Assembly (NCBI GenBank): GCA_023398815.1
Contig: JAEWRW010000047.1
Location: 22,014-86,013, forward strand
Length of the DNA stretch: 64,000 bases
Origin: Bacillota bacterium
Lineage (GTDB): Bacteria > Bacillota > Clostridia > Christensenellales > UMGS416
Reading direction: 5' to 3'
Shown in pieces: positions 34,324 through 42,239 of the stretch. Numbering within the stretch: position 1 is the first letter of the stretch; each line of letters begins with the position of its first letter. The position numbers were made by a program, and so were the translations under genes. The notes below the pieces were generated by a model. It did no database searches, was not told where the DNA came from, and saw only the letters and a program-made list of their open reading frames with translations.

Positions 34324-34381
34324 ATTAGGCTTGCCAAAGGAGAATAGATTCTAAAGCCGAGTGCTGTTATTAGAATTGGAG

Positions 34382-34410
34382 TTGTCTAATACTCCCGTTT
34401 TATGTAAAAT
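34382..34410 (+). promoter_or_regulatory. Predicted promoter of trpB2
   Basis: TTGTCT (34382-34387), 17-nt spacer, TAAAAT (34405-34410), 61 nt before the ATG. A small CCCC/GGGG hairpin (34421-34434) lies in the leader. Confidence 0.55.
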
Positions 34411-34471
34411 GAATGATAGTCCCCCCGAAGGGGAAGATGAGATGAGAAGAGACAGAAGAGGAGAGCCGAGC

Positions 34472-35842
34472 ATGAGCAAACACACCGTACCCAACGTCAT
34501 TTACCTGACCGAGGATGAACTGCCGCGCAATTGGTACAACGTCACCGCTGACATGCCCAACAAGCCCCAGCCGCCGCTGAACCCGGCGACGATGAAGCCC
34601 ATCGGGCCGGAGGACCTGGCCCCCATTTTCCCCATGGGTCTGATTGAGCAGCTGGTGACGCCCGAGCGGTATGTGCCCATCCCCGACGAGGTGCTGGAGG
34701 CCTACAAGACCTATCGCCCGTCGCCTCTCATCCGTGCCTACCGGCTGGAGGAAGCACTGGGCACCCCCGCTCACATCTATTACAAGTACGAGGGTGTGTC
34801 GCCCTCCGGCAGCCACAAGATGAACTCGGCCTTGCCGCAGGTCTATTTCAACAAGAAGGCCGGCATCCGCAAGCTGACGACCGAGACCGGCGCGGGCCAG
34901 TGGGGGACGGCACTTTCCATCGCCTGCAAGCTGCTGGGTATGGAGTGTGAGGTCTACATGGTCAAGGTCTCCGCCCGGCAGAAACCCTACCGCAAGCTCA
35001 TCATGGAAACCTACGGCGCCAAGGTGCATGAGAGCCCGACGAACCTCACGAACGCCGGGCGCGCGATTCTGGCCCAGGACCCAGACAGCCCTGGCGCTCT
35101 TGGCATCGCCATCTCCGAGGCGGTGGAGGTCGCCGCTTCCAACGCCGACACCAACTATTCACTGGGCTCGGTGCTGGATTTTGTGTGCCTGCACCAGACG
35201 ATCATCGGCCAGGAGGCCATGCGCCAGATGGAGAAAGCCGGGGAGTACCCCGATACCATCATCGCCTGCTGCGGCGGCGGCAGCAACTTTGCAGGGCTGT
35301 CGTTCCCGTTCCTGAAGGACAAGCTGGAAGGGCGCCGCAACACGAAGTTCCTGGCGGTGGAGCCCACGGCCTGCCCCACGCTGACCCGCGGGCACTTCGC
35401 CTATGATTTCGGTGACACCGGCAAGCTCACCCCTATGGTGCAGATGTATACGCTGGGCAGCGGCTTCGTGCCGGAGAGCATCCATGCCGGCGGCCTGCGC
35501 TACCACGGCGATTCGGGCATCGTGAGCCAGCTGGTGCACGAGGGTTATGTCGACGCCGTTGCCGTTGACCAGACCCCGGTGTTTGAGGCGGCCGAGTTCT
35601 TTGCCCACCACGAGGCCATCCTGCCCGCGCCGGAGTCGGCCCACGCCATCCGCGCGGCCATCGATGAGGCCCTGAAGTGCAAGGAAACCGGCGAAGAGAA
35701 GGTCATCCTCTTCAACCTCAGCGGTCACGGCTACTTCGACCTGGCGGCTTATGACATGTACAACAGCGGCAAGCTGCAGGATGTGCCCCTGACCGAGAAG
35801 ACGCTGGCCGACGGCCTGGCGACGATTCCGCCCATCGGCTGA
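34472..35842 (+). CDS. Tryptophan synthase beta-like PLP enzyme (TrpB2 type)
   Basis: The 456-residue fold-type II PLP protein has the TrpB2 N-terminal extension (NWYNVTADMPNKPQPPLNP), the Schiff-base lysine in GSHKMNSALPQ and the phosphate loop CCGGGSNFAG. TrpB2 proteins condense indole (or free indole and serine) to tryptophan, often without TrpA; some act as salvage enzymes or serine deaminases. No other trp gene is near and it has its own promoter and terminator, consistent with standalone TrpB2. The ATG at 34472 follows GAGGAG; the 37 upstream in-frame residues are leader. Confidence 0.9.
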   Translation: MSKHTVPNVIYLTEDELPRNWYNVTADMPNKPQPPLNPATMKPIGPEDLAPIFPMGLIEQLVTPERYVPIPDEVLEAYKTYRPSPLIRAYRLEEALGTPAHIYYKYEGVSPSGSHKMNSALPQVYFNKKAGIRKLTTETGAGQWGTALSIACKLLGMECEVYMVKVSARQKPYRKLIMETYGAKVHESPTNLTNAGRAILAQDPDSPGALGIAISEAVEVAASNADTNYSLGSVLDFVCLHQTIIGQEAMRQMEKAGEYPDTIIACCGGGSNFAGLSFPFLKDKLEGRRNTKFLAVEPTACPTLTRGHFAYDFGDTGKLTPMVQMYTLGSGFVPESIHAGGLRYHGDSGIVSQLVHEGYVDAVAVDQTPVFEAAEFFAHHEAILPAPESAHAIRAAIDEALKCKETGEEKVILFNLSGHGYFDLAAYDMYNSGKLQDVPLTEKTLADGLATIPPIG

Positions 35843-35862
35843 ACAAACCCCAACGATAACTC

Positions 35863-35888
35863 AAAGGCGCGGCTTATGCCGCGCCTTT
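35863..35888 (+). terminator. Intrinsic terminator of trpB2
   Basis: AAAGGCGCGGC/GCCGCGCCTTT (35863-35873, 35878-35888) with loop TTAT; T run included. The symmetric A/T tracts make it usable from both strands, so it may also end the leftward gene at 35909. Confidence 0.85.
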
Positions 35889-35908
35889 TGCTGTGCTGTT
35901 GAGCGTGT

Positions 35909-36907
35909 CTAGCCCGCCTGCCGCAGGCCGTCCAGGAAGCCAAGGAAGGCGATGAGGGAATCCACCAGCTCGTCGTTTAGTTCCGTCCAGCAGTAGCTGT
36001 ACCCCGGGAAGTAGGTGCACAGCGGCAGCTGCCTGCCGTCGTGGTCCACCGTCACAAAGGCACGGGGCCGGTGGCCGGTCTTGTCGGTCTGTGTGCAATA
36101 GCCGCAGCCGTCGCAGGTCTTGGTTTGGCGGGCGACGAAGGCCTGAAGGGGCGCCCCCATGCGGTCGAAAGCCAGCAGGCTGTCCTTCATGCTGCCGGGG
36201 ATGCACAGCCCCAGCACCGCAGGCTGCTGCACCAGTGGGTCGTAGGCACAGCTGACACCGGTGTGACGCACCTTGAACTCAAACCCGCCACGGGGCGGCA
36301 CGGCGTCCCAGGCGGGGTTCGCCCAGTCGAGGGACAGACCGTCGCGCAGCGCGGTGTAGCGCCGGTAGCCATGAGCGGTGAGCCACTCCTCCAACCGGCG
36401 GAAAGCCGCCGCGTCGCCAAGCAAGCGGGCGTACACGTCACTGGCGTAGGGGTAATCGGGCCGGAACAGGCAGCGGGAAAAGGCGAATGACGTCGTGCCT
36501 GGCTGGGTCGCCAGCCAACGGGCCGCCTCGGGCAGATTGGCCAGGTCAAACTCGGCGCGGGCCAGTACCTCCTGGTGGCGTCGCGACAGACGGGGCGTTT
36601 GGCCAGCTGCCAGTTGCCAGAGGGCGGCCAGCAGGTTGTCCGTCTCCCGCAGGTACTTGCGCATAGCAGCCTGCAGCTTTGGCTTGCCGTAGGAGGCTTT
36701 GTTGAACCGGTTGGGGTGGACATCGTCCTCGTGGAGCTCGCTCACCAGCAGTGCCGGTTCCTCAAAAAGCAGCTGGTAGAGCCCTTCCATCTGGCGGTAG
36801 AACGCTTGCTGCTGCTCCTGGGCGGGGCCGTTGGGGGACGGCACGAAGGGCGGGAAGGTATCCTGGTAGCTGTGGGCCATGCGCTGTTCCAACGAGGAAA
36901 ACTCCAT
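35909..36907 (-). CDS. Conserved hypothetical protein with C-terminal cysteine cluster
   Basis: The 332-residue soluble protein is not recognised. The C-terminal third holds KTCDGCGYCTQTDKTG and then LCTYFPGYSYCW, a Cys pattern that could bind metal or an iron-sulfur cluster, ending in a helix. The N-terminal part is helical with no signal peptide or membrane segment. The start at 36907 (MEFSSLEQRMAHSY) follows AGAGGTG; an upstream in-frame start would extend it by 14 residues. It is preceded on the same strand by the zinc-dependent phospholipase-like gene, with a terminator between them. Confidence 0.7.
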   Translation of the reverse strand: MEFSSLEQRMAHSYQDTFPPFVPSPNGPAQEQQQAFYRQMEGLYQLLFEEPALLVSELHEDDVHPNRFNKASYGKPKLQAAMRKYLRETDNLLAALWQLAAGQTPRLSRRHQEVLARAEFDLANLPEAARWLATQPGTTSFAFSRCLFRPDYPYASDVYARLLGDAAAFRRLEEWLTAHGYRRYTALRDGLSLDWANPAWDAVPPRGGFEFKVRHTGVSCAYDPLVQQPAVLGLCIPGSMKDSLLAFDRMGAPLQAFVARQTKTCDGCGYCTQTDKTGHRPRAFVTVDHDGRQLPLCTYFPGYSYCWTELNDELVDSLIAFLGFLDGLRQAG

Positions 36908-36935
36908 GGTTGCACCTCTCTTTGCCGCAGGGAGT

Positions 36936-36972
36936 AAAAAACCCGTCACAATCCGGGAGGGATGGGACGGGT
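36936..36972 (-). terminator. Terminator of the phospholipase-like gene (leftward)
   Basis: On the minus strand ACCCGTC/GACGGGT (36966-36972 with 36941-36947), an 18-nt loop, then six U residues (A run 36936-36941). Confidence 0.65.
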
Positions 36973-36999
36973 GGCGATTCGTTGGAGGGGGAGGCCGTG

Positions 37000-37779
37000 T
37001 CAGAGCCGGGCGGTGGCGGCGGGCAGGGCGGGTACGGGCAGTGCGTCGCCCAGCTTGCCGTGCAGCTCCTCAATGATGTGGGCCGCGTCGGCGGAGCCCC
37101 GCAGTGCCTGCTCCAGCATGGTCTGCAGGTCCTCCTCGGCCAGCAGTGGGTGCACCACGTGGCGGGGGCGACCCAGCCGTGCCGGGCGGTTCAGCAGGTA
37201 GGAGGCACGCTTCATGTTCTTGTAGGCCCTCTTGAAGGCCGAGACCTTGAGCGGCTTCTTCCGCAAGCCCGAGAGCAGGCGGTTGTACCACTGGTGCAGC
37301 ACCTGAAAGTCGTCGAACCCATCGATCTGCGACCAGGCGCGACGCCCGGCGGGCATCTGATCCAGCTGGTGGGCCAGGTAGGTGTCAAAATCGAGTTCTA
37401 TGCGCCGGTGCCGGAGCATCCCGCTGGTGTGGCCGTTGATGAGGGGGTGCACCCGCTGATCCACGGCGTGGTGGGTGATGAACCCGCAGACGTAGGCAAA
37501 GGCAATCTCAAACTGCTGCTCGTTGGCGATGCCGTCGAGCATGCGCAGGGCACTGGCGGCGATGCGCTCCAGCGGCTGGCGGTGCAGGCGGGTGGCAAGG
37601 TATACGATACCCTTGCGGCCCCGCAGCAGATGCAGCGGGCGGAAGTACAGGAGGTCTGACCCCTGGCTGCCCAGCAGAAAGCTGTCGGTGTGGCGGTTGA
37701 TGATATCAGCAACAGGGCTTTGCTCCAACTGCTGCAGTGTGACGTTGGCACAGATGGAATGGGCCCAGAATTCGGGCAT
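37000..37779 (-). CDS. Zinc-dependent phospholipase C-like protein (PF00882 type)
   Basis: The 259-residue protein starts MPEFWAHSICAN and has LLGSQGSDLLYF and FAYVCGFITHHAVDQRVHP, the metal-binding histidine/aspartate pattern of the bacterial zinc-dependent PLC family. Unlike secreted toxins it has no signal peptide, so the clostridial intracellular subgroup with unknown substrate fits best. GGGAGA lies 7 nt before the ATG. Confidence 0.75.
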   Translation of the reverse strand: MPEFWAHSICANVTLQQLEQSPVADIINRHTDSFLLGSQGSDLLYFRPLHLLRGRKGIVYLATRLHRQPLERIAASALRMLDGIANEQQFEIAFAYVCGFITHHAVDQRVHPLINGHTSGMLRHRRIELDFDTYLAHQLDQMPAGRRAWSQIDGFDDFQVLHQWYNRLLSGLRKKPLKVSAFKRAYKNMKRASYLLNRPARLGRPRHVVHPLLAEEDLQTMLEQALRGSADAAHIIEELHGKLGDALPVPALPAATARL

Positions 37780-37892
37780 GTCATTCTCCCTTCCGTCGAG
37801 GCTGATCCATTCGGAACGATCCTTATCTTACTCCAATGATTTGATTTCGTAAAGGTTCATTTCGTGAACAAATCGCAAAAGTTTGATGAACC

Positions 37893-39641
37893 TTACATTG
37901 CCAAATCTGGTGTGTTTGTGAACTGTGCCTGGCACAAGCGGCTGTAAAGCCCGCCGGCGTTCAGCAGCGTCTCGTGGTTGCCTTGCTCTACAATGGCACC
38001 TTTTTCCAGCACCAGAATTTGATCGGCCTGCTTGACGGTGCTCAGCCGGTGGGCGATGACAAAAATCGTGCGCGTGCCAGCAAGGTTCTGGATGGCCCGC
38101 TGGATCAGCGACTCGGTCTCGGTGTCGACCGAGGCGGTGGCTTCGTCCAGTATGAGCACGGGCGAGTTCTTCAGCACGGCGCGGGCGATGGCGATGCGCT
38201 GCTTTTGCCCGCCGGAGAGCAGCAGCCCCCGTTCGCCCACCATCGTGTCATAGCCGCTGGGGGCCTCGCTGATGAAGTCGTGGGCACAGGCCACGCGCGC
38301 CGCTTCCATAATTTGCTCCCGGGTAGCACCCGGGCAGCCATAGGCGATGTTGTCGGCGATGGTGCCGTTGAAGAGAAATACGTCCTGCAGCACCATGCTG
38401 ATCTGCCCGCGTAGCGACGCCAGCGTCAGATCCCGCAGATCGTGGCCATCCAGCAGCACGCGGCCGTCGACCGGGTCGTAAAAGCGGGGGATGAGGCTGA
38501 CAAGGGAAGTCTTGCCCACGCCGGTGGGGCCGACCAGCGCCACCATCTGCCCTGGCTGGGCGGTGAAGGCGATGTCCTCCAGCACCGGTACATCGTCGCG
38601 GTAGCGGAAAGTGACATGGTCAAAGGTAACCTCCCCCCGGCAGGCGGCGATGGGGCGGGCGTTGGGGCCGTCGGCGATGTCCGGTTCGGTGTCCAGCGTC
38701 TCAAACACCCGCTCGCCGCCGGCGAAGGCCCGCTGGATGTCCTCCATCACCCGTGCCAACACCGAGATCGGCTGGTAGAACATGCTCAGATAAAGGATGA
38801 AACCCACGATATCAGCAGCGTTCACCAGCATCCGCGTGGCGAGGATGCCGCCGTAAAACACAACGATGACCGTGCCGGTGGCGGTGACAAACTCCACCGT
38901 GGGGTGGAACACCGCGTTCATACGCAATGCGCTCAGGATGGCGTTGGTGAAGGACCAGGCACGGTCGTTGATCTTTTGCTTTTCTTCCTTTTCCTTGTTG
39001 AAGACCTGAATCTCCTTGATGCCCGAGAGGTTGTCCTGCAGGTCGGCGTTCAGTACGGCAAGGGTCTGCTGGGCCTCCCGAAAAGCGGGGCGCACCTGAC
39101 GGGCGTAGAACATCGTCGCCAGGATGAGGAACGGAACGGGAATGAACGTGAGCAGTGCCAGTTTCCAGTTCATCGCCATGAGGATGGCGGTGACCCCCAG
39201 AAAAACCAGCACGTTGCTGGCAATATCCGGCAGGGAGTGGGCAATCAAATTCTCAAAGGTGGCGGTGTCGTTGACGACGCCGGACAGGAGCTGGCCGGTC
39301 TGCTTGTTGTGGAAGAAGCGCAGCGAGAGCTTCTGCAGGTGGTCGTAAACGGCGGTGCGCATCTCTGCCACCAGGTTCCAGCTCGCCTTGTGCGAGAGGT
39401 ACTGTTGGCAGAAGCTGAAGCCGATGCGAACCAGATAGACCGCCAGCAACCCACCGGCCAGCTGATAGACGCCATGCAGCGAGAGCATGGCGGTGTCGCT
39501 GGTCATCATCGCCACCAGGCGGCTGATGAGCCGGGGGGCAATGAGGTTGAGCCCCGTCACCACGATGGTGGAGAGGGCGGTGGCGATTAGGTATTTCTGG
39601 TAGGGGCGGGCGTAGCGCAGCAGGCGAAGCAGCATCTTCAT
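37893..39641 (-). CDS. ABC exporter half-transporter (fused permease and ATPase, MsbA/BmrA-like)
   Basis: The 582-residue protein has a six-helix transmembrane domain (about 1-310) fused to a nucleotide-binding domain with Walker A GPTGVGKTS, signature LLSGGQKQRIAIAR, Walker B VLILDEAT and H-loop IAHRLS. Such half-transporters act as homo- or heterodimers exporting lipids, drugs or peptides. No partner gene is adjacent, so a homodimer is likely. The ATG at 39641 has GGAGG 8 nt upstream; an ATG at 39647 is too close to that site. A strong promoter lies upstream. Confidence 0.9.
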   Translation of the reverse strand: MKMLLRLLRYARPYQKYLIATALSTIVVTGLNLIAPRLISRLVAMMTSDTAMLSLHGVYQLAGGLLAVYLVRIGFSFCQQYLSHKASWNLVAEMRTAVYDHLQKLSLRFFHNKQTGQLLSGVVNDTATFENLIAHSLPDIASNVLVFLGVTAILMAMNWKLALLTFIPVPFLILATMFYARQVRPAFREAQQTLAVLNADLQDNLSGIKEIQVFNKEKEEKQKINDRAWSFTNAILSALRMNAVFHPTVEFVTATGTVIVVFYGGILATRMLVNAADIVGFILYLSMFYQPISVLARVMEDIQRAFAGGERVFETLDTEPDIADGPNARPIAACRGEVTFDHVTFRYRDDVPVLEDIAFTAQPGQMVALVGPTGVGKTSLVSLIPRFYDPVDGRVLLDGHDLRDLTLASLRGQISMVLQDVFLFNGTIADNIAYGCPGATREQIMEAARVACAHDFISEAPSGYDTMVGERGLLLSGGQKQRIAIARAVLKNSPVLILDEATASVDTETESLIQRAIQNLAGTRTIFVIAHRLSTVKQADQILVLEKGAIVEQGNHETLLNAGGLYSRLCQAQFTNTPDLAM

Positions 39642-39674
39642 GGGCATTCCTCCAGTTTTGCGTTGCGGTTTGCT

Positions 39675-39703
39675 ATTATATATCATTTATAGCGCGGTGA
39701 CAA
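39675..39703 (-). promoter_or_regulatory. Predicted promoter of ABC exporter (leftward)
   Basis: On the minus strand TTGTCA (39703-39698), 17-nt spacer, TATAAT (39680-39675): near consensus. Confidence 0.7.
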
Positions 39704-39756
39704 AGCGTGTCTATCTCGCCAGAGCTCGCAGAATCGCCGGTGGGAGCGACCCTTCC

Positions 39757-39774
39757 GGCCATCTTAAGATGGCC
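39757..39774. promoter_or_regulatory. 18-bp perfect palindrome between divergent promoters
   Basis: GGCCATCTTAAGATGGCC is fully palindromic and ends 5 nt before the -35 box of the queT promoter. It may be an operator or a small hairpin; no family is assigned. Confidence 0.4.
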
Positions 39775-39779
39775 GCCCG

Positions 39780-39808
39780 TTGTAAATTCGTACATCGAAT
39801 GGTATAAT
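39780..39808 (+). promoter_or_regulatory. Predicted promoter of queT
   Basis: TTGTAA (39780-39785), 17-nt spacer, TATAAT (39803-39808). Confidence 0.7.
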
Positions 39809-39814
39809 GCATCG

Positions 39815-39988
39815 GTCTACAAGACGGACAGTTCGAAACCATCCTGTCCTGGAACCGGGCGGTACGCGGCGCATAAGGCAGCGCCGGGGCCGCACTTCCC
39901 ATGTCTTCCGCCGCTGTCCGGCGGGGAGGAGCCGGTCTCCAAAATCAAAACTATGGAAGGAAGGGCGGCCACCTCCGCCTACACAAAG
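39815..39988 (+). ncRNA. Long structured leader of queT: candidate riboswitch
   Basis: About 175 nt separate the promoter from the start. Hairpins: GGACAG/CTGTCC (39826-39831, 39844-39849), CGGCGC/GCGCCG with an 8-nt loop (39867-39886) and CCGCCG/CGGCGG (39908-39924). The last loop carries a second CTGTCC (39914-39919), also complementary to the first GGACAG, so two alternative pairings exist. GGAGG follows at once (39925-39929). queT genes are often controlled by preQ1 riboswitches, but I could not fit this leader to a known preQ1 class. Confidence 0.45.
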
Positions 39989-40486
39989 ATGCGAGTACGT
40001 ACACGGTTTCTGGTGCACGGGGCGTTGATTGCCGCGCTGTACATCGTTTTGGTGTTGCTGGCCACGTTTACGCCCTATGGGGCGCTGAACTTTGGTCAGG
40101 TGCAGTTTCGGTTGAGCGAGGCGTTGACGGTGCTGCCCTATTTCACGCCGGCGGCTGTGCCGGGTTTGTTTGTTGGTTGTCTGGTCAGTAACATCGTCGG
40201 CACGGCGGCCGGCGTCAGTCTGGGCATTCCGGATATCGTGTTTGGAAGCCTGGCCACGGGGCTGGCCGCGTGGTGTTCCTGGGGGCTGCGGCGGTGGAAA
40301 TGGTTGGTGCCGCTGCCGCCGGTCGTCATCAATGCCGCCGTTGTGGGCACGATGCTCCACCTGGTGCTGGGCCTCCCACTTTGGCCGTCGGTGCTGGCTG
40401 TGGGGGCGGGTCAACTGGTCGTATGCTATGGCCTGGGAACGTTGCTGTTGGTTGCTTTGGACAAAAGACGGTCCATTTTCCAGTGA
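39989..40486 (+). CDS. queT: QueT family queuosine-precursor transporter (ECF S-component)
   Basis: The 165-residue integral membrane protein has 5-6 hydrophobic segments and family features FTPYGALNFGQVQFRLSEAL and VGCLVSNIVG. QueT is the substrate-binding S-component of an energy-coupling-factor transporter for preQ1 or another queuosine precursor. The start is uncertain: MRVRTRFLVHGALIAALY at 39989 aligns with QueT N-termini, while an upstream in-frame ATG at 39953 adds 12 residues; neither has a well-spaced ribosome site. The gene is single, with its own promoter, leader and terminator. Confidence 0.88.
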   Translation: MRVRTRFLVHGALIAALYIVLVLLATFTPYGALNFGQVQFRLSEALTVLPYFTPAAVPGLFVGCLVSNIVGTAAGVSLGIPDIVFGSLATGLAAWCSWGLRRWKWLVPLPPVVINAAVVGTMLHLVLGLPLWPSVLAVGAGQLVVCYGLGTLLLVALDKRRSIFQ

Positions 40487-40502
40487 GAAACCTATAAAAA
40501 CT

Positions 40503-40527
40503 CTACCCATGGGCGGGTGGTTTTTGT
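40503..40527 (+). terminator. Intrinsic terminator of queT
   Basis: CTACCC/GGGTGG (40503-40508, 40515-40520) with a 6-nt loop, then TTTTTGTT. A -10-like TACAAT (40528-40533) directly after may belong to the promoter of the next operon. Confidence 0.6.
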
Positions 40528-40563
40528 TACAATGGTGTGGTTTAAAGGAGGGAGTCGAACTCA

Positions 40564-41517
40564 ATGATAAAAGTCGACAACGTGACCAAACGGTATGGCA
40601 GTAAGCTGGCTGTCAACAATGTCTCCTTTGAAGTCAACAAGGGTGAAGTCGTCGGGTTCCTGGGCCGCAACGGCGCGGGCAAGACCACGACCATGAACAT
40701 CCTGACTGGCTACATCTCCTCCAGCGGGGGAAGCGCTTCCATCGACGGGCACGACATCCTGGTGGAGCCGCAGGAAGTCAAGCGGCGCATCGGCTACCTG
40801 CCCGAGCAGCCCCCGGTCTATATGGATATGACTGTGGACGAATACCTGACCTTCTGCTGTCGCATCAAGAACGTCAAGCCCGCCCAGCGTGCCAGCCACA
40901 TCGCCGATGTGTGCGAGACGATGAAGATCACCGACATGCGCAAGCGTCTCATCAAGAACCTCTCCAAGGGCTACAAGCAGCGTGTCGGCTTCGCCCAGGC
41001 GCTCATTGGCAACCCCCAGGTTCTCGTTCTGGATGAGCCGACCGTTGGCCTCGACCCCCGGCAGATCATCGAGATCCGCAACCTCATCCGGAGCCTCGGA
41101 CGCCAGCATACCATCATTTTGAGCTCCCATATTCTGAAGGAAGTCGAGGATGTCTGCGAGCGCGTGGTCATCATCGACCACGGCCAGATTGTGGCGCAGG
41201 ATACGATGGCGAACCTCGCCCAGTCGGTGGGCGATATGTCGCGGCTCGTCGTGCGCGTGGGTGGAGCGGATCGCCAGGTGCAGAAGACGCTGCGCGAGCT
41301 CGAGGGCATCTCCTATGTGGAGGAGATTGGCACCAAGGAGCCTGACACCATCGATTACATGATTGAAAGCCAACGCAAGGCGGACGTGCGCCGCTCGATT
41401 TTCTTCACCATGTCCAAGGCCGGCAAGCCCATCCTGATGATGCGCCCCATGGACGTGACGCTGGAGGATATCTTCATGCAGTTGACCACGGCGGACGCCG
41501 ACAGGGAGGATGAGTAA
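40564..41517 (+). CDS. ABC transporter ATP-binding protein, GldA-like
   Basis: The 317-residue ATPase has Walker A GRNGAGKTTTMN, a degenerate signature LSKGYKQRVGFAQ, Walker B VLVLDEPTVGLDP and a C-terminal regulatory extension of about 90 residues. It matches the ATPase of gliding-motility-type (GldA/GldF/GldG) ABC systems, which also occur in non-gliding Firmicutes with unknown export or surface function. AAAGGAGGGAG lies upstream. The permease gene follows by 3 nt. Confidence 0.9.
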   Translation: MIKVDNVTKRYGSKLAVNNVSFEVNKGEVVGFLGRNGAGKTTTMNILTGYISSSGGSASIDGHDILVEPQEVKRRIGYLPEQPPVYMDMTVDEYLTFCCRIKNVKPAQRASHIADVCETMKITDMRKRLIKNLSKGYKQRVGFAQALIGNPQVLVLDEPTVGLDPRQIIEIRNLIRSLGRQHTIILSSHILKEVEDVCERVVIIDHGQIVAQDTMANLAQSVGDMSRLVVRVGGADRQVQKTLRELEGISYVEEIGTKEPDTIDYMIESQRKADVRRSIFFTMSKAGKPILMMRPMDVTLEDIFMQLTTADADREDE

Positions 41518-41520
41518 CAA

Positions 41521-42234
41521 ATGCGCGCAGTCTACAGAAGAGAGCTGCAGGGCTATTTTCTTTCGCCCATTGCTTATGTGTTTATCGGTATCTTCATGTT
41601 GGTCTCCGGCATCTTCTTTGCCATGTCCAACGTGCTGTCACAGCAGGCTGCATTCAACGGCATGCTGGGCAATCTCACGTTTCTCTTCATGCTCATCGTG
41701 CCAGTGCTGACGATGAAACTGCTGAGCGAGGAGCGCAAGAACAAGACCGACCAGCTGCTGCTGACGGCCCCGGTGTCCCTCACGAGCATCGTGCTGGGCA
41801 AGTACCTGGCGGCGGTCACGGTGTTTTTGGTCACGTTGGTCGTGTCCGCCATCTACCCCATCACGCTGTTCCTCTATGGCAATCCCTCGCTTGTGGAGAT
41901 TCTCAACGGCTACCTGGGGTTCTTCCTGCTGGGTTCGGCCCTCATCGCCGTGGGTCTTCTCATGTCCGGCCTGTCAGAAAACCAGGTGACCGCGGCGGTT
42001 TCTACCTTTGGTGTGCTGCTGCTGCTGTGGCTGGGTGGCGATGTGCTCTCTTCCCTCGTCAGTGTTGACTGGATCAACAGCGTGCTGGACTGGTTCTCGG
42101 TCTACAACCGCTTCCAGAACTTCACCTCGGGTCTTTTGAGCATCACCCAGGTCATTTACTATATCAGCTTCTCTGCGGTGTTCGTCTTCCTGACGATTCG
42201 CCTGCTGGAGAGCAGAAGATGGAGCGAGGTGTGA
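41521..42234 (+). CDS. ABC-2 type permease, GldF-like
   Basis: The 237-residue membrane protein has six hydrophobic segments and starts MRAVYRRELQGYFLSPIAYVF, the hallmark of the GldF/NosY-like ABC-2 permease family. It pairs with the upstream ATPase and the downstream GldG-like protein. The next gene starts 5 nt after its stop. Confidence 0.9.
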   Translation: MRAVYRRELQGYFLSPIAYVFIGIFMLVSGIFFAMSNVLSQQAAFNGMLGNLTFLFMLIVPVLTMKLLSEERKNKTDQLLLTAPVSLTSIVLGKYLAAVTVFLVTLVVSAIYPITLFLYGNPSLVEILNGYLGFFLLGSALIAVGLLMSGLSENQVTAAVSTFGVLLLLWLGGDVLSSLVSVDWINSVLDWFSVYNRFQNFTSGLLSITQVIYYISFSAVFVFLTIRLLESRRWSEV

Positions 42235-42239
42235 CAGCC

